From Kordia jejudonensis (lineage in GTDB: Bacteria; Bacteroidota; Bacteroidia; Flavobacteriales; Flavobacteriaceae): 64,000 nt of DNA. The stretch covers positions 124,001 through 188,000 of the forward strand of contig NZ_LBMG01000004.1 in the NCBI RefSeq assembly GCF_001005315.1, in the 5' to 3' direction. The position numbers and the translations under genes are program-made. The notes below the pieces were generated by a model. The model was not told the DNA's origin. It was given only the letters and a program-made list of their open reading frames with translations, and did no database searches. Shown one piece after another: positions 52,723-60,836 of the stretch (position 1 is the stretch's first letter; every line of letters begins with the position of its first letter).

Positions 52723-52922
52723 GAATAGCATCTAATGTTAGGGTAATTCATAGGATTTTCGAGAAATTTAGAATCAATATTCTTTTCTAAACAATTGAGA
52801 TTCAAATGAATAATTTTTAACTGTTAGCTAAAATAGGAAACGTATTACCTTTATTTTTGAGGATTTCCGTAATGGAATGATTTTTTGGGTGATAGGTGTT
52901 GGATAATGGTATAAAAATTTTA

Positions 52923-53687
52923 TTATTGTTCCAACCATTTGCGGAAATCTGACGTTGTAGAAGAACTCGTCATCGCTTTTTCTTTAATGCCCGAAAGTTG
53001 TATTAGTAAACGATTTTTAAAGTGACTTTCAATGTTTTCAATGTATTCTATATGTACAATCTGACTGCGATTGATCCGATAGAATTTTAACGGATTCAAC
53101 ATCTCGAAAATAGTAGATAAATTATGCGAAATCGGATATTTTTTGCCTGAATGATCTATCGCCATACAAAAATCCCCAGAAGCTTCTATCAAACTAATGT
53201 CGCTTACATTGAGCAACTGAATTCCTTTCGATTTTTTGATGACAAACCGTTTTTTATAATGAATTTCTTCCTGCTTCAATGCAGATTTTAATAAATCAAT
53301 TGTTTGATTGTGAATAGGTTGGTAGCTTTCCGTTTTAAAGAACGATTGAAATTTTTGCAATGCTTGCTTTACATCATCTTGTGTATACGGTTTTAAAATA
53401 TACGCGATTCCGTTGGTGCGAAATGCTTGAAATAAATACTCATCATGCGCCGAACAAAAGATAATTGGGCAATTGATGGTAACCGAATTAAACACATCAA
53501 AAGAAATACCATCTAACAACTGAATGTCAGACAAAATCACATCATACTTATTTTCAGTGAGCAACGTTTTTGCTTTTTCGTTAGAGCGTGCCCAATCATG
53601 TGTAATTTCTTCATTGAAATATACATTCAAATTTGCCAGCAGTTTTTCGTAAGCAGGAATTTCATCTTCCAAAATTAATATATACAT
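52923..53687 (-). CDS. LytTR-family response regulator
   Basis: 254 residues. Receiver domain (residues 1-120) with acidic pair Glu7/Asp8, phospho-acceptor Asp54 (VILSDIQLLDG) and Lys at ILKPY. A LytTR DNA-binding domain (residues about 150-254) has the SLIEASGDFCMAIDHSGKKYPISHNL and FYRINRSQIVHIEYIENIESHFKNRLLIQL motifs. It should bind direct repeats and control nearby genes. It is 4 bases downstream of its histidine kinase gene, the usual LytS/LytR pair of Bacteroidota. The receptor gene upstream is a possible target. Confidence 0.93.
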   Translation of the reverse strand: MYILILEDEIPAYEKLLANLNVYFNEEITHDWARSNEKAKTLLTENKYDVILSDIQLLDGISFDVFNSVTINCPIIFCSAHDEYLFQAFRTNGIAYILKPYTQDDVKQALQKFQSFFKTESYQPIHNQTIDLLKSALKQEEIHYKKRFVIKKSKGIQLLNVSDISLIEASGDFCMAIDHSGKKYPISHNLSTIFEMLNPLKFYRINRSQIVHIEYIENIESHFKNRLLIQLSGIKEKAMTSSSTTSDFRKWLEQ

Positions 53688-53691
53688 GATG

Positions 53692-54705
53692 TTACAATTC
53701 GTTACTTAAATGAATAATTGGTATTTTGATGGTAAATGTATCTGAAGTATCAGAAATAATAGGTTTTTGATCTGATAATAATGTGTAGCGATATTCCAAG
53801 TTTTTTAAACCTGTTCCCAACGATTCCTGATTGGGTTTTATATTGCTTTTTGTGTTGGAAATTGTCAACCAATTTTTATCAATTATCAACGTTGCGGTAA
53901 TTGTTTTTCCATGTTGCGCTCTGTTGTGTTTGGCAATATTTTCTAACAAGGTTTGAATAGCGCCCGTAGGAACAAACTTATCTTCTAAAGATACATTTTT
54001 GACGATTTCAAACTCATAATCGTTTCCAAAACGGGTTTTAATCAAAAACATATAATTCTCTGCAAAGTTCATTTCTTCGGTTAATTCCATCACTTCTGCA
54101 TCTTTTGTCTGAATTAAATAGCGGTAAATTAAAGACAAACGATTAATATACTCTTTCGCCTTTTCTTTATTACTATCAATCAACGCGTCTAGCGTATTCA
54201 AGTTATTAAACAAAAAGTGTGGACTAATCTGCGAACGTAACAATTTTAGCTCGTTTTCCTTCTGTTTTTGTTTGATAGATGAAAATAAAATTTGTTCTTC
54301 ATAGTATTTTTTAGCTAAAAATAATCCGAAAGGCAACCCAATACTTTCCGCAGTATTTGAAATATAATTTACAATTTCTTGTGCATTATATTTAATGTTG
54401 CTCAGTTCGCGTCCACTACTAACATACCCAATAACATCTTCCAAATAACCTGCAAGAACCATCAAAATAATTGCCCAAAAAGCAAAATGAAAATACTTTT
54501 TCTCATTAATGATATAACTAGGTAACAACCAATACAGAAAAATCAAAATCATTCCAACATCCAAGATGATAAAGGCTGGAATATCTAATAAATATTCCAG
54601 TAAATAATGATCATTTTTTGCATATTCGTAAATCGTCATCAATACAGATACACCGTAATAAATTACGAAAAGCATGTAATCAGATCTGTTCAGTTTTGTG
54701 TTCAT
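53692..54705 (-). CDS. LytS-type sensor histidine kinase
   Basis: 337 residues with four N-terminal membrane helices (residues about 10-130), then the His_kinase domain QISPHFLFNNLNTLDALID with phospho-acceptor His163, and a short ATPase domain with N-box LLENIAKHNRAQHG and the GTGLKNLEYRY glycine box near the C-terminus. It phosphorylates the LytTR regulator encoded 4 bases downstream. Signal unknown. The gene begins 100 bases past the stop of the receptor gene at 54805, on the same strand. Confidence 0.92.
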   Translation of the reverse strand: MNTKLNRSDYMLFVIYYGVSVLMTIYEYAKNDHYLLEYLLDIPAFIILDVGMILIFLYWLLPSYIINEKKYFHFAFWAIILMVLAGYLEDVIGYVSSGRELSNIKYNAQEIVNYISNTAESIGLPFGLFLAKKYYEEQILFSSIKQKQKENELKLLRSQISPHFLFNNLNTLDALIDSNKEKAKEYINRLSLIYRYLIQTKDAEVMELTEEMNFAENYMFLIKTRFGNDYEFEIVKNVSLEDKFVPTGAIQTLLENIAKHNRAQHGKTITATLIIDKNWLTISNTKSNIKPNQESLGTGLKNLEYRYTLLSDQKPIISDTSDTFTIKIPIIHLSNEL

Positions 54706-54769
54706 AATGCGTTTTTAAAAATAGTTTAAATAACCTTTATGTGTACATAGAAATATTGTTATTTTTTGA

Positions 54770-54804
54770 TTCAACTTCAACTTCAACTTCAATTTCAATT
54801 TCAA
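54770..54804. repeat. Hexamer microsatellite directly after the receptor stop codon
   Basis: On the minus strand, GAAATT and GAAGTT hexamers follow the TAG stop immediately. Twenty-three bases (54783-54805) equal those at 6722-6744. Confidence 0.8.
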
Positions 54805-57171
54805 CTACTGTTGCGTTTTAATACGATCAACTTCGTCGCCAGCACCACTTTTTCTATTTTTCGATTTGTTATACTTCTTACCAAAACTATAACTCAATTG
54901 TAAAAATACATTTCTACGTGGCCAATCACTGATAATATTTGCATTGATATTGTCATAATTAATCGCTCCATAAAATTTACGATCGAGTACTTCTTCTAAT
55001 TCTACGCTAACTTTTAATTGATTGTCTAAGAATTTTTTGCTGAATGCTATATCAATTCCTGCAATCCAATCAAACTCAATTTGTCCGTCCAATCCACCAG
55101 ATGTATAATATCCTGAGATTTCTGATTGAATGTCCCAAGGCAATTTATATTCTGCGCTTGTAAACCACGTCATGCTCCATAACGAATTGTCCAAAACAGG
55201 ATTCAAATTGTCAGATACATAAAGATTATGATTTACAATAACACCTGTATATCCATCGACACCTTTTATAAAACTTAATGGTGCGAACAAACTAAAACTC
55301 CAATTTTCATTATTCGCTAAGTTGATAGTGGTACGAGACGTTTCAGAAGTTGCATCATTTTGTGCTAAAATTTGAAACAATGTATCTTCTGTTTTGTTAT
55401 AACTTACGCTGAAAAATGGTTGATTTTCATAAGTTAAATTAAAACGATAACTATTCGTCAATGATGGCTTTAGCGTAGGATTTCCTTCTTCAAATGTAAA
55501 CGGATCGTAATAATATACAAAAGGATTCAGCGTTTCATATGATGGACGTTGAATACGGTAACTGTACGCAACATTTGCTGAAATTTCCTCTGTAATTTTT
55601 CGAGTAACACTCAAACTCGGGAAAAATTTTGCAATCGTTCTATCCAATGAAGTATTTAAGTTTTGTGATGTTCCTGTGGTTTCACTTTGTTCCCAACGCA
55701 ATCCACCAGAAAACGACCATTTATCCAAAGTTACATTCAGTTTTGCATACGCAGCCATAATACTTTCATCAATTAAAAAGCGATTGGTTTGGTTCGGATT
55801 ATTTACAAATTCTCCTGTATTTGTTTGTACCAAAGATTTCAAATCACTATCCGAATCTACATCCGAAAACTTCAGACCAGCACGCAACGTTGTCTGTTTG
55901 TTCAAGTCATGTTTGTAATCGGCTTGATAGGTGTAAATCTTATAATCTGCATCTTGAAAATAACGTTGATTGTCATAATCTACCGTACTTTCTCCCACTT
56001 GAAATAAATTATTTTCATTGGTAGAATTGTAATCAACATAATTAAAATCGAGCGTTAATTTATTCGCATCATCTTCATATTCGTAATACGGATTGATCAC
56101 ATATAATGTCCAGTCGCGCTCAAAACGGTTGTCTGTTTCCAACGATTGTGAAATTCCGTTGGTAATATTCGTCACATTATCTGTGACACGATTTGAAGAA
56201 CTTCCCGTTCGTCGGACGCTAATTCCTGTTGTATGTTTTTTGTTGATGTAATAATCCAATCCAGCGCTCAAACGCAAGGTATTTGGATCAAATGGCGAAC
56301 GGGAAAATTGATCAAAAGTTTCATCGCCTACTTTTCGTATAATTTGTAAATCTTCTCGCCAAGAACCACGCGAATAACTCGCACTTGCTTGCCAATTGAT
56401 TTTATCTTTAAAACTTGCAATGGAAGCACTTTTTCTAAACGTAAAATCGTCTACATAACCTACCATATTTTTTAGTGTTCCGTAGGTGCCAAGTTTCACA
56501 TTTTTCTTCAAAATAATATTGATTAGTGCACCAGAACCGTCGGCATCATATTCTGCGCCAGGTTGTTGCACCAATTCTATCTTTGCAATATTATCGGCAG
56601 GCATTTCGCGTAATAGCGTTTGCATGTCCATATAATTGGTTTGTTTTCCGTTGATTAAGATGCGTACATTACTTTGTCCTGCATAGCTTAAGTTTCCACC
56701 TGTGACAATGATACCAGGGATTTTCTTTACAACATCACGTACATTTGAATTGATCATTTCAGAATTTTCTAAATTCACAACCAATTTTTCAGCCGTTTGT
56801 GTAATCACAGGTTTTTTGGCAGTAATGGTAACCTGATCTAAACTTTCAGGCACATCTTCTTTTAATGTAAAATCGAAGTTTACCTTTTTGCTTGATTCAA
56901 TTTGTAATACAATCGATTTTTCTGTTTTGTACCCAAATAAAGAAGCTTCTACCGTGTACGTTCCGTTTTTTACATTTGTAAAAGTATACGTTCCGTCATC
57001 AGCAACGGTTGTAGCTTTGATAGCTTTGTTGCTTTCGGTTTCGTATAAAACTACATTGGCAAATGATAACGGTTGTTTTGCTTCGTCTATCACTTTTCCT
57101 GTAATAGTGCTTTGCGCAAGCATTGAGAAACTTGTAAATAATAAGATGGTGTTGAGTACAATTTTTAACAT
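54805..57171 (-). CDS. Outer-membrane beta-barrel receptor with carboxypeptidase-like N-domain (TonB-dependent type)
   Basis: 788 residues from ATG 57171, chosen for the signal peptide MLKIVLNTILLFTSFSMLAQ. It has a carboxypeptidase regulatory-like N-terminal domain (STITGKVIDEAKQPLSFANVVLYETES), a plug region (ILINGKQTNYMDMQTLLREMPADNIAKIELVQQPGAEYDADGSGALINIILKK) and an outer-membrane beta-barrel of the OMP_b-brl_3 type. There is no clear TonB box. Such proteins import or sense ligands at the outer membrane. It precedes a LytS/LytTR pair that may regulate it. The C-terminus is a charged tail (KSKNRKSGAGDEVDRIKTQQ). Confidence 0.87.
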   Translation of the reverse strand: MLKIVLNTILLFTSFSMLAQSTITGKVIDEAKQPLSFANVVLYETESNKAIKATTVADDGTYTFTNVKNGTYTVEASLFGYKTEKSIVLQIESSKKVNFDFTLKEDVPESLDQVTITAKKPVITQTAEKLVVNLENSEMINSNVRDVVKKIPGIIVTGGNLSYAGQSNVRILINGKQTNYMDMQTLLREMPADNIAKIELVQQPGAEYDADGSGALINIILKKNVKLGTYGTLKNMVGYVDDFTFRKSASIASFKDKINWQASASYSRGSWREDLQIIRKVGDETFDQFSRSPFDPNTLRLSAGLDYYINKKHTTGISVRRTGSSSNRVTDNVTNITNGISQSLETDNRFERDWTLYVINPYYEYEDDANKLTLDFNYVDYNSTNENNLFQVGESTVDYDNQRYFQDADYKIYTYQADYKHDLNKQTTLRAGLKFSDVDSDSDLKSLVQTNTGEFVNNPNQTNRFLIDESIMAAYAKLNVTLDKWSFSGGLRWEQSETTGTSQNLNTSLDRTIAKFFPSLSVTRKITEEISANVAYSYRIQRPSYETLNPFVYYYDPFTFEEGNPTLKPSLTNSYRFNLTYENQPFFSVSYNKTEDTLFQILAQNDATSETSRTTINLANNENWSFSLFAPLSFIKGVDGYTGVIVNHNLYVSDNLNPVLDNSLWSMTWFTSAEYKLPWDIQSEISGYYTSGGLDGQIEFDWIAGIDIAFSKKFLDNQLKVSVELEEVLDRKFYGAINYDNINANIISDWPRRNVFLQLSYSFGKKYNKSKNRKSGAGDEVDRIKTQQ

Positions 57172-57297
57172 AACTGTTCGTTTTTTTTGATACACAAATA
57201 TGCTTCAGTAGCTTTATATAGAAAAGTAGATTCTGCCGAATTGGGGTGAAAAAAAGGTAAATCGGGGCTATTTTACCGATGAAAAAAACATAGATAT

Positions 57298-58116
57298 ATG
57301 CGAGTTTTTCGTGTAATTACACACATTTTAATCATTTTGCTCCTTACAGTTACGACACAAGTTGGCGGTTTGGCATACATACTCTATTTATGGTTGAAAC
57401 GTCGTATACCAACTTTGGGTTGGAAGCGGAAATTACTCAATTTTGGACTTTTTATCTGTCTTTATAGTATACTTTCGTTTGTGATTGTGCCAGTTGTAGC
57501 TTCCAAATTTTACCATAGAAAAGCGTTGCCAATTACACATGAAGCTTTGCAACCGTTGCGAATGTATACGTATGTAATGAATCGTCATTATGTAGATGAA
57601 GATTTGTATGAAGTATTATTGAATTCGGCTGAAAAATTACAAAATGAATTTCCTGAAACGACTATGTATTACTTAGATGCGTGTTTTCCGCTTGGCGCGA
57701 AATTTCCCTTGTTGCCACATTGGAGTCATAACGATGGACAAAAAGTAGATTTGGCGTTCTATTATGTAGATCCGATTACGAAAAAAGACAAAAATGGCAG
57801 TCCATCTTGGTTGGGTTATGGCGTTTGTGAATCACCAAAAATAGGAGAGAAGCACATGCCTGATTATTGTGAAAAGAAAGGATGTTTTCAATATAGTTTG
57901 TTGGAAAAACTCGTACCGCAATACAAAAAAGATGATTATGAGTTTGATGCTACACGAACCAAAAGATTGATTCAACTATTGACAGCTGCTACTAAAATAA
58001 AGAAGATTTTTATTGAGCCACATTTAAAAAAACGGATGAACTTGACAAATTCAAAAATACGTTTTCACGGTTGTCATGCAGTACGTCATGACGATCATAT
58101 TCATGTGCAGTTGTAG
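57298..58116 (+). CDS. Membrane-anchored LAS-type (M74/MepA-like) peptidoglycan endopeptidase
   Basis: 272 residues with two N-terminal membrane helices (residues about 7-33 and 47-68). The catalytic domain shows the LAS zinc ligands: His144 and Asp151 in HWSHNDGQKVDLAF, and His267/His269 in GCHAVRHDDHIHVQL, with Glu240-Pro-His242 in KIFIEPHLKKRM resembling the MepA region before the last histidines. MepA-type enzymes cut D-alanyl-meso-diaminopimelate cross-links in murein. The anchored form differs from the secreted E. coli enzyme. It is a single gene, divergent from the receptor gene. The exact cross-link is not known. Confidence 0.72.
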   Translation: MRVFRVITHILIILLLTVTTQVGGLAYILYLWLKRRIPTLGWKRKLLNFGLFICLYSILSFVIVPVVASKFYHRKALPITHEALQPLRMYTYVMNRHYVDEDLYEVLLNSAEKLQNEFPETTMYYLDACFPLGAKFPLLPHWSHNDGQKVDLAFYYVDPITKKDKNGSPSWLGYGVCESPKIGEKHMPDYCEKKGCFQYSLLEKLVPQYKKDDYEFDATRTKRLIQLLTAATKIKKIFIEPHLKKRMNLTNSKIRFHGCHAVRHDDHIHVQL

Positions 58117-58243
58117 GAACAAATTTTAGGTGTAACGAATTCAATTTCAGTACAATTTCCATTAAAAATCACGGAAAAGTTACTCTTGAAGACCTTAATG
58201 CTATCTAAAAAAAGTTGCTGTAAGAGATTGTAATCTTAAAATT

Positions 58244-59362
58244 CTAAAGATATTTTTTATAGGTTTTACGACGTTTGTGTGTCACAGGTTCAAAATGTTT
58301 CCAAAGTTGATGAATGGCAGTGTTTTCAATCAATTCTGGTGTTCGAATGCACGTTTGGATATTCTTTTCGGTAAATGTTAAATAGTATTCCATAAATAAA
58401 ATGGCAGTCAATCCTTTATTTTGATATTCAGGATGTACACCAATTAAATAGAAGGTAATATTTTCAGGTTTTTTTCGAGCTTTCAGCATATGGAAAATCC
58501 CAAACGGAAATAATTTTCCATTTACTTTTTGTAAAGCTTTCGCGAAGGAAGGCATCACAATAGCAAAGGCAACTAATTTATCATCTTTATCCACGACAAA
58601 TTTGATGAATTCTGGATTGATAAATCCGATGTATCGTTTTTTGAAATATTCTTTTTGAATGTCATTAATAGGAACAAATGAGGCAAGTGAAGCGTACGAA
58701 GCATTGAACAAATCGAACATTTCATCCACATACGGCATTATATCTTTTGTCTTTGTAAAATTGAGCTGACGGAGTTGATACCGCTTTTTTACTAAGTTTT
58801 GAACGCGCTCAAAAAATTTGGGTTTTACATTTTCAAACGGAAACTTATTTTCCAGATATTCCTTCTCTTTTACAAGTCCGTGATGAATAAAATGTTTTTC
58901 ATAATACGGATGATTGTACCACGTAATCATGGTTCCAATATGGTCAAAACCTTCGGTAAGTACACCAACTTTATCCAAATTTGAAAATCCAACAGGACCT
59001 TCCATGTATTCCAAATTGTGCGATCTTCCAATTTCGGCAACTTTATCAAGCAAAGCGCCTGAAACTTCAAAATCGTCAATCATATCAAACCAACCAAAAC
59101 GCATTTTGGACAGTTTTTGTTCTTTAATTTCTATCCAATTTACAATTGCCGCAACACGTCCGACAAGTTTTCCATTTTTATACGCTAAGAAAAAACGTGC
59201 ATCAGCATCTAAAAAAGCTGGATTTTTATCTTTATTAAATGTTTCTAGTTCGTCTTTAATAATAGGTGGTACCCAATATTTAGAGCCTTTGTAAAGACTA
59301 AATGGAAATTTTACAAAGGTTTTTAATTCTTTTTTGGAAATAGCTTCACGTATGTCAATCAT
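58244..59362 (-). CDS. GNAT-like acyltransferase family protein
   Basis: 372 residues, cytosolic. The first 110 residues (FPFSLYKGSKYWVPPIIKDELETFNKDKNPAFLDADARFFLAYKNGKLVGRVAAIVN) form one N-acyltransferase-type half; the second half has the acetyl-CoA motif YLIGVHPEYQNKGLTAILFMEYY near residue 310. Conserved in Bacteroidota and sometimes annotated as an acetyltransferase. The substrate is unknown. It ends the segment before the transporter-like gene on the same strand (37-base gap). Confidence 0.75.
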   Translation of the reverse strand: MIDIREAISKKELKTFVKFPFSLYKGSKYWVPPIIKDELETFNKDKNPAFLDADARFFLAYKNGKLVGRVAAIVNWIEIKEQKLSKMRFGWFDMIDDFEVSGALLDKVAEIGRSHNLEYMEGPVGFSNLDKVGVLTEGFDHIGTMITWYNHPYYEKHFIHHGLVKEKEYLENKFPFENVKPKFFERVQNLVKKRYQLRQLNFTKTKDIMPYVDEMFDLFNASYASLASFVPINDIQKEYFKKRYIGFINPEFIKFVVDKDDKLVAFAIVMPSFAKALQKVNGKLFPFGIFHMLKARKKPENITFYLIGVHPEYQNKGLTAILFMEYYLTFTEKNIQTCIRTPELIENTAIHQLWKHFEPVTHKRRKTYKKYL

Positions 59363-59399
59363 GAATCAATTGATTTGGGTTAGTTAAGAAAAAATAGTG

Positions 59400-60395
59400 T
59401 TAGATAGAACCGTCGTCTCCGTCGCCATCATCTTCAAACTTTTCTAATTCATCTTCGTCTTTTTTCTTCTTCTTTTTGTCTCCTTTTGGATCTTGTTCAT
59501 CAATTGGAATGACTTCATCTACATGCCAATCATCAATTCGGTACGATATACCAATAGAAGCAAATAAACGTGTAGGTGTATTTTTGATACTTGCACCAAT
59601 ACCACCATCAATTTGAAAATCTTCACCTAGTAAATACGCGCCACCAATTCTAAATAAAGCATCCGCATAGCGATCACTATCAATTCCTTGGTGTTCTACA
59701 AAAGCAGACCATTTTGGATTGTCAAACGCATGTGTTAAGGTTAAAATATAACTGAGTTCTTTCGTGTCAGATGTAATACGATCGTACGTAATATTGGAAA
59801 CAAAAACCCATCGTCCAGAAAAATGACTTTGTGTAGCTACCGTTACTTTTGGACTTATTGAAGGTTCCGTTTGTGGAAAATAGGGATTGTCTGAAAATAT
59901 AAAATTTGCACCTACATACACACCAATTGCAGGAATTAAATCTTTCCAACGAAACGAATTATTAGCTTTCCAACTGTATAAATTTGGCTTTTCTTGTGAA
60001 GATTTTATATACGGATCGTAAATCATATATTTCGCTCCAATGGTGTGTGCTAAAAAACCATTTCTATTAAAACTAAAAGCTGGATTTGTAGCATTCGTGG
60101 TAAACGTATCAAACTGATATGCGCCTTCCCAACTAATTTCAAGTTGTTCCTTAAACAATCCGTAGCGAAGTGCAAAATCTAACCCAAACGCTTGTACTTC
60201 CGTTTTTAGTTTTGTGTGCTCTTGTTGTTCTACAAACATGCCACCTTCAAACTGTAATACATTTTTTCCAACAGAAAAAGCACTAATCGAAGCTCCAGGT
60301 CTATTTGAATTGATCACTTCAGTATATTGCGCAAAGGCAGAAGAGGAAAAAAATATAAAACCAAGGATAGCTAGGAAAGAATTTGTTTTCATCAT
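59400..60395 (-). CDS. Outer-membrane transporter-like beta-barrel protein
   Basis: 331 residues with a signal peptide (FLAILGFIFFSSSAFAQ). The mature part is beta-barrel-like with alternating aromatic residues: INSNRPGASISAFSVGKNVLQFEGGMFVEQQEH, then VFVSNITYDRITSDTKELSYILTLTHAFD. It resembles the family known as Phenol_MetA_deg (transporter). The C-terminus is charged and low-complexity: KGDKKKKKKDEDELEKFEDDGDGDDGSI. Single gene with a 37-base gap to the GNAT-like gene. The transported compound is unknown. Confidence 0.72.
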   Translation of the reverse strand: MMKTNSFLAILGFIFFSSSAFAQYTEVINSNRPGASISAFSVGKNVLQFEGGMFVEQQEHTKLKTEVQAFGLDFALRYGLFKEQLEISWEGAYQFDTFTTNATNPAFSFNRNGFLAHTIGAKYMIYDPYIKSSQEKPNLYSWKANNSFRWKDLIPAIGVYVGANFIFSDNPYFPQTEPSISPKVTVATQSHFSGRWVFVSNITYDRITSDTKELSYILTLTHAFDNPKWSAFVEHQGIDSDRYADALFRIGGAYLLGEDFQIDGGIGASIKNTPTRLFASIGISYRIDDWHVDEVIPIDEQDPKGDKKKKKKDEDELEKFEDDGDGDDGSI

Positions 60396-60474
60396 TTTTA
60401 TTGGTTTAAATTCAAAACTACATAAAAATATACTTTTTTATCTAGTAAAAACGATATTAAATCTTCATAAATTG

Positions 60475-60482
60475 TATTTTTG
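60475..60482 (+). promoter_or_regulatory. -7 promoter element of the DUF4834 gene
   Basis: TATTTTTG matches TAnnTTTG, 26 bases before the start at 60509. A -33 TTG was not seen. Confidence 0.45.
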
Positions 60483-60508
60483 AAAAAATATAGAGGTCAC
60501 TAGATAAT

Positions 60509-60763
60509 ATGGGAGTACTTAGAACAATAGCAATTATAATTCTTGCGATATACGGTTTGCGTATTTTATCAAGATTGTTTGCGCCATTTTTGTTACGATA
60601 TGTCGCAAAGAAAGCTGAGAAAAAATTCTCAGAACAATTTAAACAGCACGCTAAAAATCAACAACAGCAACCGCGTGAAGGTGAAACCGTAATTGACAAA
60701 GGTCCAAAAACAAAACCTTCAAAAAATGTGGGCGAGTATATAGATTTTGAAGAAGTAGAGTAA
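60509..60763 (+). CDS. DUF4834 family membrane protein
   Basis: 84 residues. One N-terminal helix (LRTIAIIILAIYGLRILSRLFAPFLLRYV) is followed by a basic segment (KKAEKKFSEQFKQHAK) and a Gln/Lys-rich, then acidic tail (EYIDFEEVE). This is the small conserved family DUF4834 of Bacteroidota. It is usually encoded just before a YfhO-type gene, as here (74-base gap). Function unknown. Confidence 0.83.
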   Translation: MGVLRTIAIIILAIYGLRILSRLFAPFLLRYVAKKAEKKFSEQFKQHAKNQQQQPREGETVIDKGPKTKPSKNVGEYIDFEEVE

Positions 60764-60836
60764 CGTTTTCATTTCCAACCTTTCTAAAAAGGAAGGATTT
60801 TATTTTGATTCATTGACACGCTAAAAAATACATCAA

